Origin: Mucilaginibacter mali | Lineage (GTDB): Bacteria; Bacteroidota; Bacteroidia; Sphingobacteriales; Sphingobacteriaceae | Assembly: GCF_013283875.1 (NCBI RefSeq) | Contig: NZ_CP054139.1 | Span: 4,588,001 to 4,652,000 of the forward strand | DNA: 64,000 nucleotides | Direction: 5' to 3' | Shown here: positions 25,228-35,624 of the stretch, piece after piece | Layout: each line of letters starts with the position of its first letter | Position numbering within the stretch: position 1 is the first letter of the stretch | Program-made: the position numbers and the translations under genes | The notes under the pieces: model-generated | The model's database searches: none | Told to the model about the DNA's origin: nothing | What the model saw: only the letters and a program-made list of their open reading frames with translations

Positions 25228-28200
25228 TTAAAATGTAACATTAAGGCTTAGCGTATAAGTGCGCGATACCGGGTAACGGCCGCCGGCGTCGCCGCCGGTA
25301 TCAATACCACCTCCCTCAGGCGAGGCCCCACTGTAACCGGTAAAGTAGTGCAGGTTATTAGCGCTGAAGCCAATGCGGGCGCCCTGCATCTTTATCCGAT
25401 GTGCAAATTCGACCGGAAGCGCGTAATTTAAAGATATGGCACGCAAGCACAGGTAATCAGCCTTTTCAATAGATACGGTACTGGTACGGTAGTTACCGGT
25501 TTGGCTTTGATACATGTAGCGCGGGTACGTAGCGTCAACATCGCCTACCTTTTTCCATACATGCGCGGCCAGGTCGGCTGTCGGCAAGGCATCGCCCTGT
25601 AACTGCCCGTTGGCAATGTAGGCAGGGTAATTCAGTAACGAAGCGCCTGTGGTAAAATCAGTGCGGATGCCCAGCGTAAACTGTTTGTAGGTAAAGTAAT
25701 TGTTAAAGCCTCCGGTCCACGTAGGGAATTGGTTACCCGCTATCACCTGGTCTTTATTCTCTAATATACCGTTGCCATCCAAATCGGCCCAGATGGCATC
25801 GCCGGCCAGTTTTTTCTTGCTGTTATCATTTGGTGCTTTGGCGGCATCGGCATCAGTTTGGTAAATGCCCAGGTATTTAAAGCCGGTCATCACACCAATG
25901 GTTCCGCCTTCCTGCAAACCACCAAGCCATACGTATTGGCCGGTAGCGGTGTCATAAGCTTCTACACCGCCCTGCCTGTTTTTGTCGATCCCGTTAAACG
26001 GCAGTTTCAAAATGGTGCGTTTGGTATAGCCCGCGTTGGCCGAAAGCATCCATTTAAAGGCCGATTTACGTGGCAGCATATCTACGTTCACCTCCATCTC
26101 CACACCACGGGTTTGCAAACTGCCAAAGTTGGTGGTGATGGTTGATACACCTGTAGATTGTGGCAGGGCCACGCTGGTCAGCAGGTCATCGGTACGGCGG
26201 TTATAGAAATCCAGGATCATACTTACCTTATGATCGAACAAGCCGATATCGGCACCCAGATCCAGTGTTTTTGATTGCTCCCACTTCAGGTTTGAGTTAG
26301 GGATGATACTTGGCCTAACAGGGGCGCCGCCGCCATACAGATCGGTAGTAACAAAACTACCCTCGGGCTGAAAATCGGATAAACCGCTGATGTTACCGTT
26401 TACACCGTAGCTGCCGCGTAGTTTAAACTGGGTTTTCTCCAGGAAACTATTCGACCAGAATTTTTCCCTGTCCATATTCCAGCCCACAGATACACCCGGG
26501 AAAAATCCGAATTTTTGTGAGCCAAGGTTAGATGCGCCATCGTACCTGCCGTTAACGGTTAACAGGTATTTAGCATCGTAATCATAGTTTACACGGAAGA
26601 AGCCGCCATCCAATTGCAGGGTATTATTTTGCCCGTTAACAACCGTTGGCGTAGCCGAACCGTTAAGTGTAGGGATCAGATCGGTAGCGGCATTTTGACC
26701 GGTAGCATTAAAGGTGCGGCTGTTACGGAAATAATGCGAGTAGCCTAACTTACCCTCTATATTATGTTTTGTGAAGAAAGTATGCGTATAAGTTAAGGTC
26801 GCATCACCCTGTTCCTGCCGGGTTACGTTATCTGTTTGGGTAGCCGTGCGCGAGGTAACCAGCGTAGCCAAACCGCTAAGGTATGCCGCCGGCTGAAAGG
26901 TATACGCGTACGATCCTTCGCGCAGCATAGATACATATGGCTCAAAAACCAGGTCTTTGGTGATGTTCCATTTAAAACCAACGTTCATGGCCACATCTTC
27001 CAGTCCGTTATCGCCCTGCGGCGCGTAAGGTCCTTTATAAAAGTAATCGGGGTTACCGATGGAGTTATTCTGACCACCCGGCGCTATCGTTCCATCCTCG
27101 AACGTGTATTTAGCCGTACCAGGTAACGAAGCTGAACGGTAGAATACGTTGGCCAGGCTGGGTACCTGGTTTTGGGTGCGGTTTGAGTAAAGCAACTGTC
27201 CGTAAGCATTAACATTATCTGCTACTTTATAGCTGCCGTTAAAATTAAAACTTAAGCGTTTCCAGTTGGTTACCTCGGCCGTACCCTGCGAGTTTGTATA
27301 CCCCAGGCCGGTATAAAAGGTAGCTTTATCTGTACCACCGTTAGCACTGATATAATGATCGCCGGTGAACGCGTTGCGGTAAATTAGATTTTGGAAATTT
27401 GTTTCCCTGTAAATAATGGTTTTGGTCGGATCGATAGGGTCGGGCATGTTAGACCACCCTTCGTTCAGTTTATAAGCGTTTGCCGAGGTAAGGTACTGCG
27501 TGGTAAAACCCGTGTTTTTAAGCAGGTTGTTACCGGTACCGGCTGCTGTTGCCGCGGTAAGGTTACCTATTTGGGTTGGGCTGTAAGCGCTTGCCCATAC
27601 ATAGCCCTGGCGTTGCAAGGCAATATAATCGGCCGCGCCGGCATATTGCACCAATTTCATTGGTTTACCAACCGAGCCGTTAAAATTATAGTTGATGGCT
27701 GTTTTGTTGGGCTTGCCATGTTTAGTGGCGATCAATATTACGCCGTTAGAGCCGCGGGCACCATAAATAGCTGTCGCGGCAGCATCTTTAAGAACTTGTA
27801 TCGATTCCACGTCGTTGGCGTTGATATCAGCTAAAGCATTCGGCCTCACAATACCATCCATAATATAAAGCGGCGATGCGCCCAGCGGGTTGTTGATAGA
27901 CGTACCGCCGCGTAATATAATACGTGGAGCGGCACCTGGCTGGCCCGAAAGGTTTTGCACCTGCAAACCCGCGATATTACCCTCAAGCGCGTTGCCGATA
28001 TTGGTGTACGGCACATCGGTTAGCACCCGGGCATCCAGTTTAGCAACAGATGTGCTCAACTTTTCGCGCGATTGCGAGCCATAGCCCACTACGATTACCT
28101 CGTTAAGCTTGGAGGTATTATCGGTTAAGGTGATGGTGAAATAGCTTTTATTGGTAATATCCACTTCCTGCGAATTATAACCCACCATCGAAACCACCAC

Positions 28201-28470
28201 TACACGGTTACCTTCGGGAACCGATAGGCTGAACTTGCCATTAACATCCGTGGTCGTACCGATGGTTTTTCCCTTTACCGATACGCTTACACCCGGGAGC
28301 GTGTTGCCGCTCTCATCTTTTACAACACCAGTAATAACTTTGGGTGGGATTACAGAAACTGTTGCCGACCTGGCAGCAAATGTTTCTGCGGACAGAAAAC
28401 ATAAAAGCAACAATAAAATACTAATGCATTTTTTGTTTACGCCGTTTAATTGAGTAAAACTTTTTTTCAT
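25228..28470 (-). CDS. susC: SusC/RagA-family TonB-linked outer-membrane transporter
   Basis: 1080 residues. Signal peptide about 1-33, then a carboxypeptidase-regulatory-like domain (about 43-120, GVVKDESGNTLPGVSVSVKG), the TonB-box region with VVVGYGSQ, a plug domain (about 130-240, IRG-like ILRGGTSINNP and YIMDGIV, DAAATAIYGARGSNGVI), and a 22-strand barrel ending LSLNVTF. It imports oligosaccharides using TonB energy with its SusD partner. The gene is intact. A 140-bp AT-rich gap follows GH2 upstream. Confidence 0.96.
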   Translation of the reverse strand: MKKSFTQLNGVNKKCISILLLLLCFLSAETFAARSATVSVIPPKVITGVVKDESGNTLPGVSVSVKGKTIGTTTDVNGKFSLSVPEGNRVVVVSMVGYNSQEVDITNKSYFTITLTDNTSKLNEVIVVGYGSQSREKLSTSVAKLDARVLTDVPYTNIGNALEGNIAGLQVQNLSGQPGAAPRIILRGGTSINNPLGASPLYIMDGIVRPNALADINANDVESIQVLKDAAATAIYGARGSNGVILIATKHGKPNKTAINYNFNGSVGKPMKLVQYAGAADYIALQRQGYVWASAYSPTQIGNLTAATAAGTGNNLLKNTGFTTQYLTSANAYKLNEGWSNMPDPIDPTKTIIYRETNFQNLIYRNAFTGDHYISANGGTDKATFYTGLGYTNSQGTAEVTNWKRLSFNFNGSYKVADNVNAYGQLLYSNRTQNQVPSLANVFYRSASLPGTAKYTFEDGTIAPGGQNNSIGNPDYFYKGPYAPQGDNGLEDVAMNVGFKWNITKDLVFEPYVSMLREGSYAYTFQPAAYLSGLATLVTSRTATQTDNVTRQEQGDATLTYTHTFFTKHNIEGKLGYSHYFRNSRTFNATGQNAATDLIPTLNGSATPTVVNGQNNTLQLDGGFFRVNYDYDAKYLLTVNGRYDGASNLGSQKFGFFPGVSVGWNMDREKFWSNSFLEKTQFKLRGSYGVNGNISGLSDFQPEGSFVTTDLYGGGAPVRPSIIPNSNLKWEQSKTLDLGADIGLFDHKVSMILDFYNRRTDDLLTSVALPQSTGVSTITTNFGSLQTRGVEMEVNVDMLPRKSAFKWMLSANAGYTKRTILKLPFNGIDKNRQGGVEAYDTATGQYVWLGGLQEGGTIGVMTGFKYLGIYQTDADAAKAPNDNSKKKLAGDAIWADLDGNGILENKDQVIAGNQFPTWTGGFNNYFTYKQFTLGIRTDFTTGASLLNYPAYIANGQLQGDALPTADLAAHVWKKVGDVDATYPRYMYQSQTGNYRTSTVSIEKADYLCLRAISLNYALPVEFAHRIKMQGARIGFSANNLHYFTGYSGASPEGGGIDTGGDAGGRYPVSRTYTLSLNVTF

Positions 28471-28613
28471 TAATTATAGGTTTGGTTAATAGAGATAACT
28501 ATTTGATAAACAATTGGTTATCAAATTTAAAAAATAGACGAAAGGATAACTACTACTATTATTTACAAATACTGTACTATTTTACAGCGACTGGTATTTT
28601 TTTACATGCAATC

Positions 28614-31523
28614 CTATTCTATCAGCAGGGTTAGGCCCCCCTTCAGGGTGGTGTTGGCCGCCACCTTTATCCGGTCGTTGGTAAAAGGGGCCGCATAAAA
28701 CCGTTCCGAGCCGTTATTATAGTAGTCGGCAATCAGCCAGTTGATCTGCTTATCCTGCAGCCAGCTGCGCGATGCCTGTTTATTATTGCTGATAATGGTA
28801 ACCTTATTGCCCTTCGCATCCTGTAGCGAACTGCTGCTGATATCACGCTTGGTGGCGCGAAAATCGTTACTGCCCATTTCGTTGGCATCATCCTTCCAAT
28901 CAACGGCAGGACTAACCCGCCATGGTTCCACACCGTTGGTGCGTTTGGCATTCAGCATAGCGGTGCCGCTGGCGCGCGATTGGTCATTTTCAGCATAGGT
29001 GCTAAACTCGCCCTGCCTTTGCCAGTTTACTTTATTAAAACTTGGGGGCAATTGCATCACCATGCCATATTGATAAGGGCTGATATCGGCTTTGGAATAA
29101 GTAACCTCGTATCGTACATCCAGCTTGCCATCGGGTGCGAATGTATAGGTGATCTTGCCCTTGCAATCGGTATAATTAATATCGACAGCAAACTGCACCG
29201 CATTGCTTTGCTTCGAAACTGCCACTTTTGATGCGAACAGCAGGTTGACCGGATACACCTTGATGGGATAGATCTCGTTTTGATAAGTAACGCCGCCGGG
29301 TTTGCCACCGTCATCATTACTCATCGGCACCATACACCAGGCCGGGCCTTGCGTTAATATTTCCTCACCGCCCTTTTTAGCCGAGTTAATAAGCCCCGTG
29401 CGCTTATTAATAATATAGCTTACGTTTTTGCGCGAAACAAGCCAGGTGTTATCCTGTTCGGCAACCGTCCAGTTTGCGCTAACAGATTTGGCGATCGGTT
29501 GCTGATGTGGTAGCTCATAGTTTTCTTCATCGGCAATAAAACCACGTGGGTCAACAAAAGTAACATGCACCTTTTGGGCACCGTTTAACGGGATGCTGAT
29601 CTGCCCCTTTCCATGCGGCCCGATATTACTGCTTAACCGGATAGCCTTACCGTTGACATTAGCCATGATATTTATATCCTTTAATGATGTAAAATCGTAC
29701 CGGTTCTCTAAGCTGATCAGCATATTTTGCTGTCCGGCTGCCGGCCAGGTAACGTTGGTGATGCGAATGGGCGAGTAGGCTTTTTTAGTTCCCCAATACT
29801 CCGGCTTTAAGCGACGCCAGCCATCGATGATCCCCCATGGGCCGTAGCCTACAATGCGCCCATCGCCCAAATGAAAGGTATCATCAATGCCCGCCCAAAT
29901 GGCCCCGCCAAGCGAACCGGGGTGATAGTAGATGGAATCATACATTTGCTGCAAGGGCTTGCCATAGGTGCTGTGGATACCGGGATCGGATAGTAACTCG
30001 CGGCGGTTATAGCAGGAGATGTGGGCGTATTCGCCAAACAATACGGGGCGCTTCATGGTATCGGCCATGGCCGTTTCGTGCGTGCCGGGATAGTGGTAAA
30101 CGGCTATATCGGCCGTGCTGTGCTGGTTGTTGGCGGTCCCCCAGCATTGATCGTGAAAGGTGGTGGGCCGCGATGGGTCGAGCGCCTTTACCACCTGCTG
30201 TGCCTTTTCAAAAAAGGGGCTCCAGCCCGATTCGTTAGCCAGCGACCACATGATGATGCTGGGGTGATTGCGACCTGCTTGTACGTTCTCTACATTGGCG
30301 ACGATCAGGTATGGCAGGTAGCGCGGATCGGTCACATCCCAATCCTTCCAGATGGGGGCCGTACCTTTGGTTACCCAGCACAACGAGGCTTCGCTTTCCA
30401 CAAACAGGCCCAGTTCATCGGCCGCATCTAAAAACTCTTCGGATGGCGGGTAATGCGATGTACGGATATAATTACAATTGGCATCGCGGAACAGGATAGC
30501 ATCCTTACGATCTAACCCGGCGCTCACACTACGGCCGGTAAGCGGATGCACCGAGTGGCGGTTAACGCCGCGCAGCTTCACCACTTTACCGTTCACATAT
30601 AACAGGTTGCCCTTCACCTCCACCTGCCTGAAGCCGACACGCTGCGTTACGCTTTCGGTTGGCTTACCATTAATAACTAATGTGTTTTTAAGATGATAGA
30701 GATAGGGATGCTCTGGATTCCATTGCTGCGGCTGATCAATGGCCAAACTGGTATTAAATCCCACTGAAGCATTGGCGCCTTTTATTGGCGCAACGGCCGA
30801 TAGCTTATGCAGCACCACATTTCCACCGGCATCAGTTAAGGTATAATCCATTTGCGCGGTGACTGCTTCTCCATTTTCGTTAGTTACAAGCGTCGATGCA
30901 TTCAGCGTAGCTTTTTTAAATTCGCTATCAAAAGTAGTAGTGATATTGTGCAATGAAATATTTTGCCCGGGCAACACAAACAGCCTTACATTGCGCAGGA
31001 TCCCTCCAACCGTATGCGCCGCGTATTGCGATGTGCGGCCCAGCCGGTCGCTGATGGTATTGGCCTGCACATCCACTTCCAATATATTATTGGCAGGTTT
31101 TAGCTGCTTAGTGATATCTATTTCAAAAGCAGCGAAGCTACCCTCGTGCTCGCCAGCCTTTACGCCGTTTACCTTTACCACCGCGTACGAACTTACGCCA
31201 TCGAAACGCAGCTTAATACAGTTGCCGTTCCATCCTGCAGGTATGTTGAACTTACGGGTATAAACCGCTGTTTCGCCCTCGTTAACGGTAAAGCCTTGCA
31301 TCGCCCATTCACCGGGCACGTTAATAGTTGAGGGCTTGCCGCCCATCAGCCTGAAACCCCACTTACCGTTTAAGGATAATTGCGCTTGCGCTACCCCCGC
31401 AACAGACGATGGCCGCGGCGATAAGCGCGGGATCGCAAAGCCCGCGATATACTGTTGCCCTGCCGCTATTTGAATGATAGCGAAGAGTAAGAAAATAATG
31501 CCGATGGGTAGTTTTTTAAGCAT
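28614..31523 (-). CDS. GH2 beta-galactosidase-like enzyme, exported
   Basis: 969 residues from ATG 31523, which starts a clean signal peptide (MLKKLPIGIIFLLFAIIQ). A GTG at 31538 overlaps the RraA-like stop and is the alternative. Domains run in LacZ order: sugar-binding jelly roll (FDGVSSYAVVKVNG), Ig-like domain, TIM barrel (GVNRHSVHPLTGRSV), and a C-terminal small domain (about 700-960). The acid/base is E431 (SLANESGW) and the nucleophile E498 (VLFGEYAH). It hydrolyses terminal beta-galactosides or related sugars, likely in the periplasm. It is co-transcribed with RraA-like upstream and probably with susCD downstream. Confidence 0.9.
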   Translation of the reverse strand: MLKKLPIGIIFLLFAIIQIAAGQQYIAGFAIPRLSPRPSSVAGVAQAQLSLNGKWGFRLMGGKPSTINVPGEWAMQGFTVNEGETAVYTRKFNIPAGWNGNCIKLRFDGVSSYAVVKVNGVKAGEHEGSFAAFEIDITKQLKPANNILEVDVQANTISDRLGRTSQYAAHTVGGILRNVRLFVLPGQNISLHNITTTFDSEFKKATLNASTLVTNENGEAVTAQMDYTLTDAGGNVVLHKLSAVAPIKGANASVGFNTSLAIDQPQQWNPEHPYLYHLKNTLVINGKPTESVTQRVGFRQVEVKGNLLYVNGKVVKLRGVNRHSVHPLTGRSVSAGLDRKDAILFRDANCNYIRTSHYPPSEEFLDAADELGLFVESEASLCWVTKGTAPIWKDWDVTDPRYLPYLIVANVENVQAGRNHPSIIMWSLANESGWSPFFEKAQQVVKALDPSRPTTFHDQCWGTANNQHSTADIAVYHYPGTHETAMADTMKRPVLFGEYAHISCYNRRELLSDPGIHSTYGKPLQQMYDSIYYHPGSLGGAIWAGIDDTFHLGDGRIVGYGPWGIIDGWRRLKPEYWGTKKAYSPIRITNVTWPAAGQQNMLISLENRYDFTSLKDINIMANVNGKAIRLSSNIGPHGKGQISIPLNGAQKVHVTFVDPRGFIADEENYELPHQQPIAKSVSANWTVAEQDNTWLVSRKNVSYIINKRTGLINSAKKGGEEILTQGPAWCMVPMSNDDGGKPGGVTYQNEIYPIKVYPVNLLFASKVAVSKQSNAVQFAVDINYTDCKGKITYTFAPDGKLDVRYEVTYSKADISPYQYGMVMQLPPSFNKVNWQRQGEFSTYAENDQSRASGTAMLNAKRTNGVEPWRVSPAVDWKDDANEMGSNDFRATKRDISSSSLQDAKGNKVTIISNNKQASRSWLQDKQINWLIADYYNNGSERFYAAPFTNDRIKVAANTTLKGGLTLLIE

Positions 31524-31537
31524 AAGCAAGATGCGCA

Positions 31538-32239
31538 CTACATTATTTTATATTCTTCAAAAGCGGCTTTGGCGGCCATACCTTCCTGCAAACGTTTTAA
31601 TACTATGCGTTCGCCGCGGGCCTTTTCAATGGCACGCTGAAAAACTTCGGTCTCGATAGCCTGCGGCACTACGCAAACGCCATCGATATCGCCCACCAAA
31701 ATATCGCCGGGGTTAACGGTTACACCTTTTATATTGATAGGCACCCTGTAGTCGATCACCTTACCACGCGGGGCCTGGTCCTGCGCGTAACACCCGTAGG
31801 AAAATACAGGGAAACCCACCGCGCGGATGCCATGAGTATCGCGCGAGTAGCCATCAACAATCGCCCCTGCCGCACCTAAATATTTGGCGCGGACGCTCAT
31901 CAACTCGCCCCAGAGGGCGTAGGTTGGCGATGAGCCGGTGCATACGTATACTTCGTTCTTCTTCAGGTCGTCCAAAGCCTCCAGCATCAGCCCGAATGAT
32001 TTATTCAATAGTGGGTTATGAACGCTCCCCTGGCTAACAATGTCGGCCTCCACTACGGTCATAGCTCGGCCGACGATAAAATCGCCCTCGCTAAGTGGTC
32101 TCAGCTGTGGCGGCAAAAACTGGTTCATATAGCCCAGCACATCCATAATATCGCCCACTACCGATGTATAAAGCTCGGTGCGGATAATATGAAACAGTTC
32201 ATCGTCGTTAAGCCAGGTTTGCGGCTGGTTTGCGCTCAT
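31538..32239 (-). CDS. RraA-like / 4-hydroxy-4-methyl-2-oxoglutarate aldolase-family protein
   Basis: 233 residues, cytoplasmic. Family motifs: GDIMDVLG, GAAGAIVDGYSRDT with the substrate-binding arginine, and GDILVGDIDGVCVVPQ. Members are either class II pyruvate aldolases of 2-oxo acids or RNase E regulators. As first gene of a glycan operon without RNase E context, an aldolase or lyase role on a sugar-acid intermediate is more likely, together with the dehydrogenase at the operon's end. The stop overlaps a possible GTG start of the GH2 gene. Confidence 0.85.
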   Translation of the reverse strand: MSANQPQTWLNDDELFHIIRTELYTSVVGDIMDVLGYMNQFLPPQLRPLSEGDFIVGRAMTVVEADIVSQGSVHNPLLNKSFGLMLEALDDLKKNEVYVCTGSSPTYALWGELMSVRAKYLGAAGAIVDGYSRDTHGIRAVGFPVFSYGCYAQDQAPRGKVIDYRVPINIKGVTVNPGDILVGDIDGVCVVPQAIETEVFQRAIEKARGERIVLKRLQEGMAAKAAFEEYKIM

Positions 32240-32564
32240 AAATATTTGTTTTGGTTAGATGGATAAATGTATGCCGGCCCGGAGGGAAATTGTAAAAGCG
32301 CTTTATCCTGTTGTAAAACTATTTTAACATCGTTTTAAAAACAGCGTCCTTATCAGGATAATTTACTTTAACAATTACGTTAACGCAGGCCGTCAACACT
32401 ACGTTTATACGTAATATTAAGGCATCTGCCTGGCATAAACTACAAGCGTAGTACAGAAATAAAGGAAAATACCAACAATGCAGATAAAAGTATCACTCAT
32501 AATATCGTCCGCCGCTTTAGGTTTGAACTGCCATAATATCGCGGCAGCAAATTATCTTTATCAT
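32240..32564. promoter_or_regulatory. Divergent regulatory region between the carbohydrate operon and GH36
   Basis: No gene seen. It holds inverted ATTACGT/ACGTAAT units about 30 bases apart (32373-32415), the 14-mer CGCTTTATCCTGTT (32299-32312, also found at 42089-42102), and a -7-like TATCTTTA (32553-32560) four bases before the GH36 ATG. An upstream in-frame ATG at 32478 exists but gives no good leader peptide. Confidence 0.5.
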
Positions 32565-34766
32565 ATGCGCAAAAACGGGTTTATACAAATATTAACAAGC
32601 TTTATACTACTATTGGGCATCTGCCACCAACTGCAGGCACAATCGCCGGGCGAAGCCATCGTACCTACCGATAACCCCAAAGGCTGGCTGATCAAAACCA
32701 AAACATCGGCCTACCAGTTAACCGTTACCGCTACCGGCGCGCTGAAACCCGGCTATTACGGCAGCAAGACGCAGGCTGGGCTGGGTAAGAAAAACCCGGC
32801 ATGGACCGAAGCCATAGACGAAGTACCAGTGCGCGGTGGCCTGCCTTTTAAAACCCCGGCCCTTGAAGTTGTTTTTGCTGATAACGCCCGCGATGCCGAA
32901 CTGGAATATGTAAGCGGCGAGGTAACCAATGTGGATGGCCGTCCCACACTGAAGATCGTCCAAAAGGATAAAATATATCCGCTACAGGTAACCTCCTACA
33001 TTAGGATATTAGCCGAGTACGATGTGCTGGAGAAGTGGATGAGCGTAAAAAATACCGGCGCTAAGGGCAATATCACCGTCGAGAACCTGGCCTCGGGCAA
33101 TATCGTTTTACCTGCCGATGAATACACACTAACCCATCTTTCGGGAAAGGACCTGTTTGAATTTCAATTGCAGGAAGTACCGCTGTCACCTGGACTAAAA
33201 GCCATACAAAACCGCGGCTTTAAATCGAATATGAACCCACCCTGGTTCCAGGTGAGGCCGCAGAGTTCGGCTAAGGAAACTGCCGGGCCAACGTGGTTTG
33301 GTTCGCTGCATTACAGCGGCAACTGGCAGATCGCGTTCGATAAAGCCTTCGAGGGGCCGTTGCAGATAGTTGGCGGTATGTATTTCTGGGATACGGCATG
33401 GCAGCTGAAACCCGGCACATCGCTGGAAAGTCCTAAGCTGACAGTCGGCTATACCGATGGCGGCGCTACCGTAGCTACACAAAACATGGCCGCATATGTA
33501 CGTAACGAAGTACTTCCCGCCGCCCATCGTAACGATCTGCGCCCGGTGATCTATAACACCTGGGAGGCCACCTATTACAGCATCACCGAGCAAAAGGCAA
33601 TGGAACTGCTGCAAATTGCCAAAGACCTTGGTGTAGAACTTTTCACCATCGACGATGGCTGGTTTAGGGGACGTACCGATGGCCGTTCGCAAAGCGGTTT
33701 GGGCAATTGGGATGTGGATAAGAATAAATTCCCGAATGGGCTTTCACCCGTGATTAAAGCTACGCACGATGCCGGTATGAAATTCGGCCTGTGGATAGAA
33801 CCCGAGAACGTAAACCCCAACAGCGATTTGGTGAAGCAGCACCCCAACTGGATCTTCCAGTATCCGGGCCGCAAGGGTAACGAGTTTAGGAAGATCCTAA
33901 ACCTGGCCAACGAGGATGTGTACCAGCACCTGCTGAAAACCTTTACCACGTTGCTCTCGGAAAACGAAATCGATTTTATTAAATGGGACCAAAACAACGC
34001 CCTGTCCGAACCCGGCTGGCCGGATGCGCCTGTAGCTATGCAGCGTGAGGTGCGCATCAGGCATATTGCCAATGTGTACCGGTTGGTGGAGCAATTAAGG
34101 AAGCGCTTCCCCAAGGTATTATTTGAAAGCTGCTCCAGCGGCGGTGGCCGGGTTGACCTGGGCATGCTATCGCGCATGGACCAAACCTGGCTAAGCGACA
34201 ATACCGATCCGCTGGACAGGCTGTATATTCAGTATGGATACCTGCACGCCATGCCTGCCAACAGCATGGTATCGTGGGTAACCAGCACCAATCGCCATCA
34301 GCCTATCCCTGTCGATTACCGCTTTGATGTATCCATGACCGGCGTATTGGGTATCGGCAACGATATCAGCAAATGGACACCCGCCGAACGCGAGGTAGCC
34401 AAGAGCAAGATAGCGCTTTATAAAACCATCCGACCTGTTGTTCAGCAGGGCGTTTTGTATCCTTTGGTTTCACCATACGAGCACAACCGATGTGCCCTGC
34501 AATATAACAGTACCGATAATAAACGCTCGGTATTGTTTTGCTACAATCTTGGGGGATATTTGGCCGGCAGTCAGTTTATAGACCGCGGCAGCAAAACCTT
34601 AAAGCTACAGGGGTTAAATCCGCAGCAAAAATACAACCTAAAACGCGCCGGCGATGATAAGGATAAAGGCACCGCTTACACCGGTAGTGAACTGATGGAT
34701 ATCGGTATTGCATGGCCGCTTAAGGATGCTAACAAGAGCCAAATATTTGTGATTGATGCGTTGTAA
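32565..34766 (+). CDS. GH36 alpha-galactosidase, exported
   Basis: 733 residues from ATG 32565, which opens a signal peptide (FIQILTSFILLLGICHQLQAQ). The catalytic barrel has NTWEATYYSITEQ and TIDDGWF, the nucleophile D475 (IKWDQN), the CSSGGGR motif, and the acid/base D545 (WLSDNTDP). It removes terminal alpha-galactose. It is divergent from the RraA-GH2-SusCD operon. With GH2 this suggests a substrate with both alpha- and beta-galactosyl (or related) residues. The N-terminal beta-sandwich is complete. Confidence 0.93.
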   Translation: MRKNGFIQILTSFILLLGICHQLQAQSPGEAIVPTDNPKGWLIKTKTSAYQLTVTATGALKPGYYGSKTQAGLGKKNPAWTEAIDEVPVRGGLPFKTPALEVVFADNARDAELEYVSGEVTNVDGRPTLKIVQKDKIYPLQVTSYIRILAEYDVLEKWMSVKNTGAKGNITVENLASGNIVLPADEYTLTHLSGKDLFEFQLQEVPLSPGLKAIQNRGFKSNMNPPWFQVRPQSSAKETAGPTWFGSLHYSGNWQIAFDKAFEGPLQIVGGMYFWDTAWQLKPGTSLESPKLTVGYTDGGATVATQNMAAYVRNEVLPAAHRNDLRPVIYNTWEATYYSITEQKAMELLQIAKDLGVELFTIDDGWFRGRTDGRSQSGLGNWDVDKNKFPNGLSPVIKATHDAGMKFGLWIEPENVNPNSDLVKQHPNWIFQYPGRKGNEFRKILNLANEDVYQHLLKTFTTLLSENEIDFIKWDQNNALSEPGWPDAPVAMQREVRIRHIANVYRLVEQLRKRFPKVLFESCSSGGGRVDLGMLSRMDQTWLSDNTDPLDRLYIQYGYLHAMPANSMVSWVTSTNRHQPIPVDYRFDVSMTGVLGIGNDISKWTPAEREVAKSKIALYKTIRPVVQQGVLYPLVSPYEHNRCALQYNSTDNKRSVLFCYNLGGYLAGSQFIDRGSKTLKLQGLNPQQKYNLKRAGDDKDKGTAYTGSELMDIGIAWPLKDANKSQIFVIDAL

Positions 34767-34790
34767 TAAAAGTGTTTGCGTTGTTATAGA

Positions 34791-35333
34791 TTAATCAACC
34801 AGCTTCTCCGCCAGCCACAAAAACTCGTGCACAAAAGTATCTATACTGGCCTGAAAAGATTCATCAAGCAAATTACCATCAGCATCAAACTTTTTATCTA
34901 CAAAAGGGGTAACCAGCATATTTGGCGACGCGATGCCGAACAAACCGCCCATCAACAGCAATAATTGTTGAGCGGCACGCATACCGCCCAGTGCCCCTAC
35001 CGACGCGGTTACCAGTCCGAATGGCTTATGCATCCGCTTAGGGAAATGATCGAACAGGTTCTTCATCGCCGGCGAGTAACTGCCATTATATTCGGGGGTT
35101 ACGATGATATAGGCATCGGCGGCAAACATACGTGCGGCCAGTTCACGGTGCTGCTCCGGGGCTTGCCCGGGCGATGAGAATACGGTTTGCACCATCGGCA
35201 GTTCATGCTCGCGCATGTCTATCAGGCCAATGCTGTGTTCGGTTTTATCAATAAAAAATTGTTGTAAGTATAAGGCAAGTCGGTGGGTTACGCTTGCATG
35301 GCGGGGGCTGCCCGATATAATTTCTATACGCAT
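34791..35333 (-). CDS. NADPH-dependent FMN reductase-family flavoprotein
   Basis: 180 residues, flavodoxin-like fold. GSPRHASVTHRLA is the FMN phosphate loop; TPEYNGSYSPAMKNLFD is the second flavin-contact segment; then GGMRAAQQL. This group reduces FMN, quinones or chromate with NAD(P)H. A -7 box (TACCTTTG on the minus strand, about 35348-35355) precedes the start by some 15 bases. It is single and convergent with the GH36 gene. Confidence 0.9.
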   Translation of the reverse strand: MRIEIISGSPRHASVTHRLALYLQQFFIDKTEHSIGLIDMREHELPMVQTVFSSPGQAPEQHRELAARMFAADAYIIVTPEYNGSYSPAMKNLFDHFPKRMHKPFGLVTASVGALGGMRAAQQLLLLMGGLFGIASPNMLVTPFVDKKFDADGNLLDESFQASIDTFVHEFLWLAEKLVD

Positions 35334-35424
35334 TTGTTAATTTTTGCGCAAAGGTAGCTATGTGTGTTTAAACATGCAGTGCGGCTGGTAGAATTTTACC
35401 TGCTGGCGACGGATATTGACTTCT

Positions 35425-35555
35425 TGTCATTCCGATAGAGCAGTGCTGGGCTATGAGAGGGGGCGAAAGAGGAATCTTATACGTGCGATAAGTATATCGT
35501 ATAAGATCTCTCCTCACTCCAACGCTCCACCTCCGCCCGTTCGTTCGAGATGACA
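35425..35555. repeat. Interspersed palindromic element, family B (copy 2)
   Basis: Same layout as 15514-15648: TGTCAT at the left, CGTTCGAGATGACA at the right, inner ATCTTATACGTGCGATA and GTATAAGAT. Confidence 0.8.
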
Positions 35556-35624
35556 AGGGGGTCATATTTAGCCGGGGATTGTTCGCTATCGCTCACGATG
35601 ACGAGGTGGATAAAGGTGTATCGC

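Noticed and set aside
29837..30431. Two long plus-strand frames inside the GH2 gene
   Set aside because: Composition (many R, P, C) and position opposite a clear GH2 catalytic core mark them as antisense artefacts.
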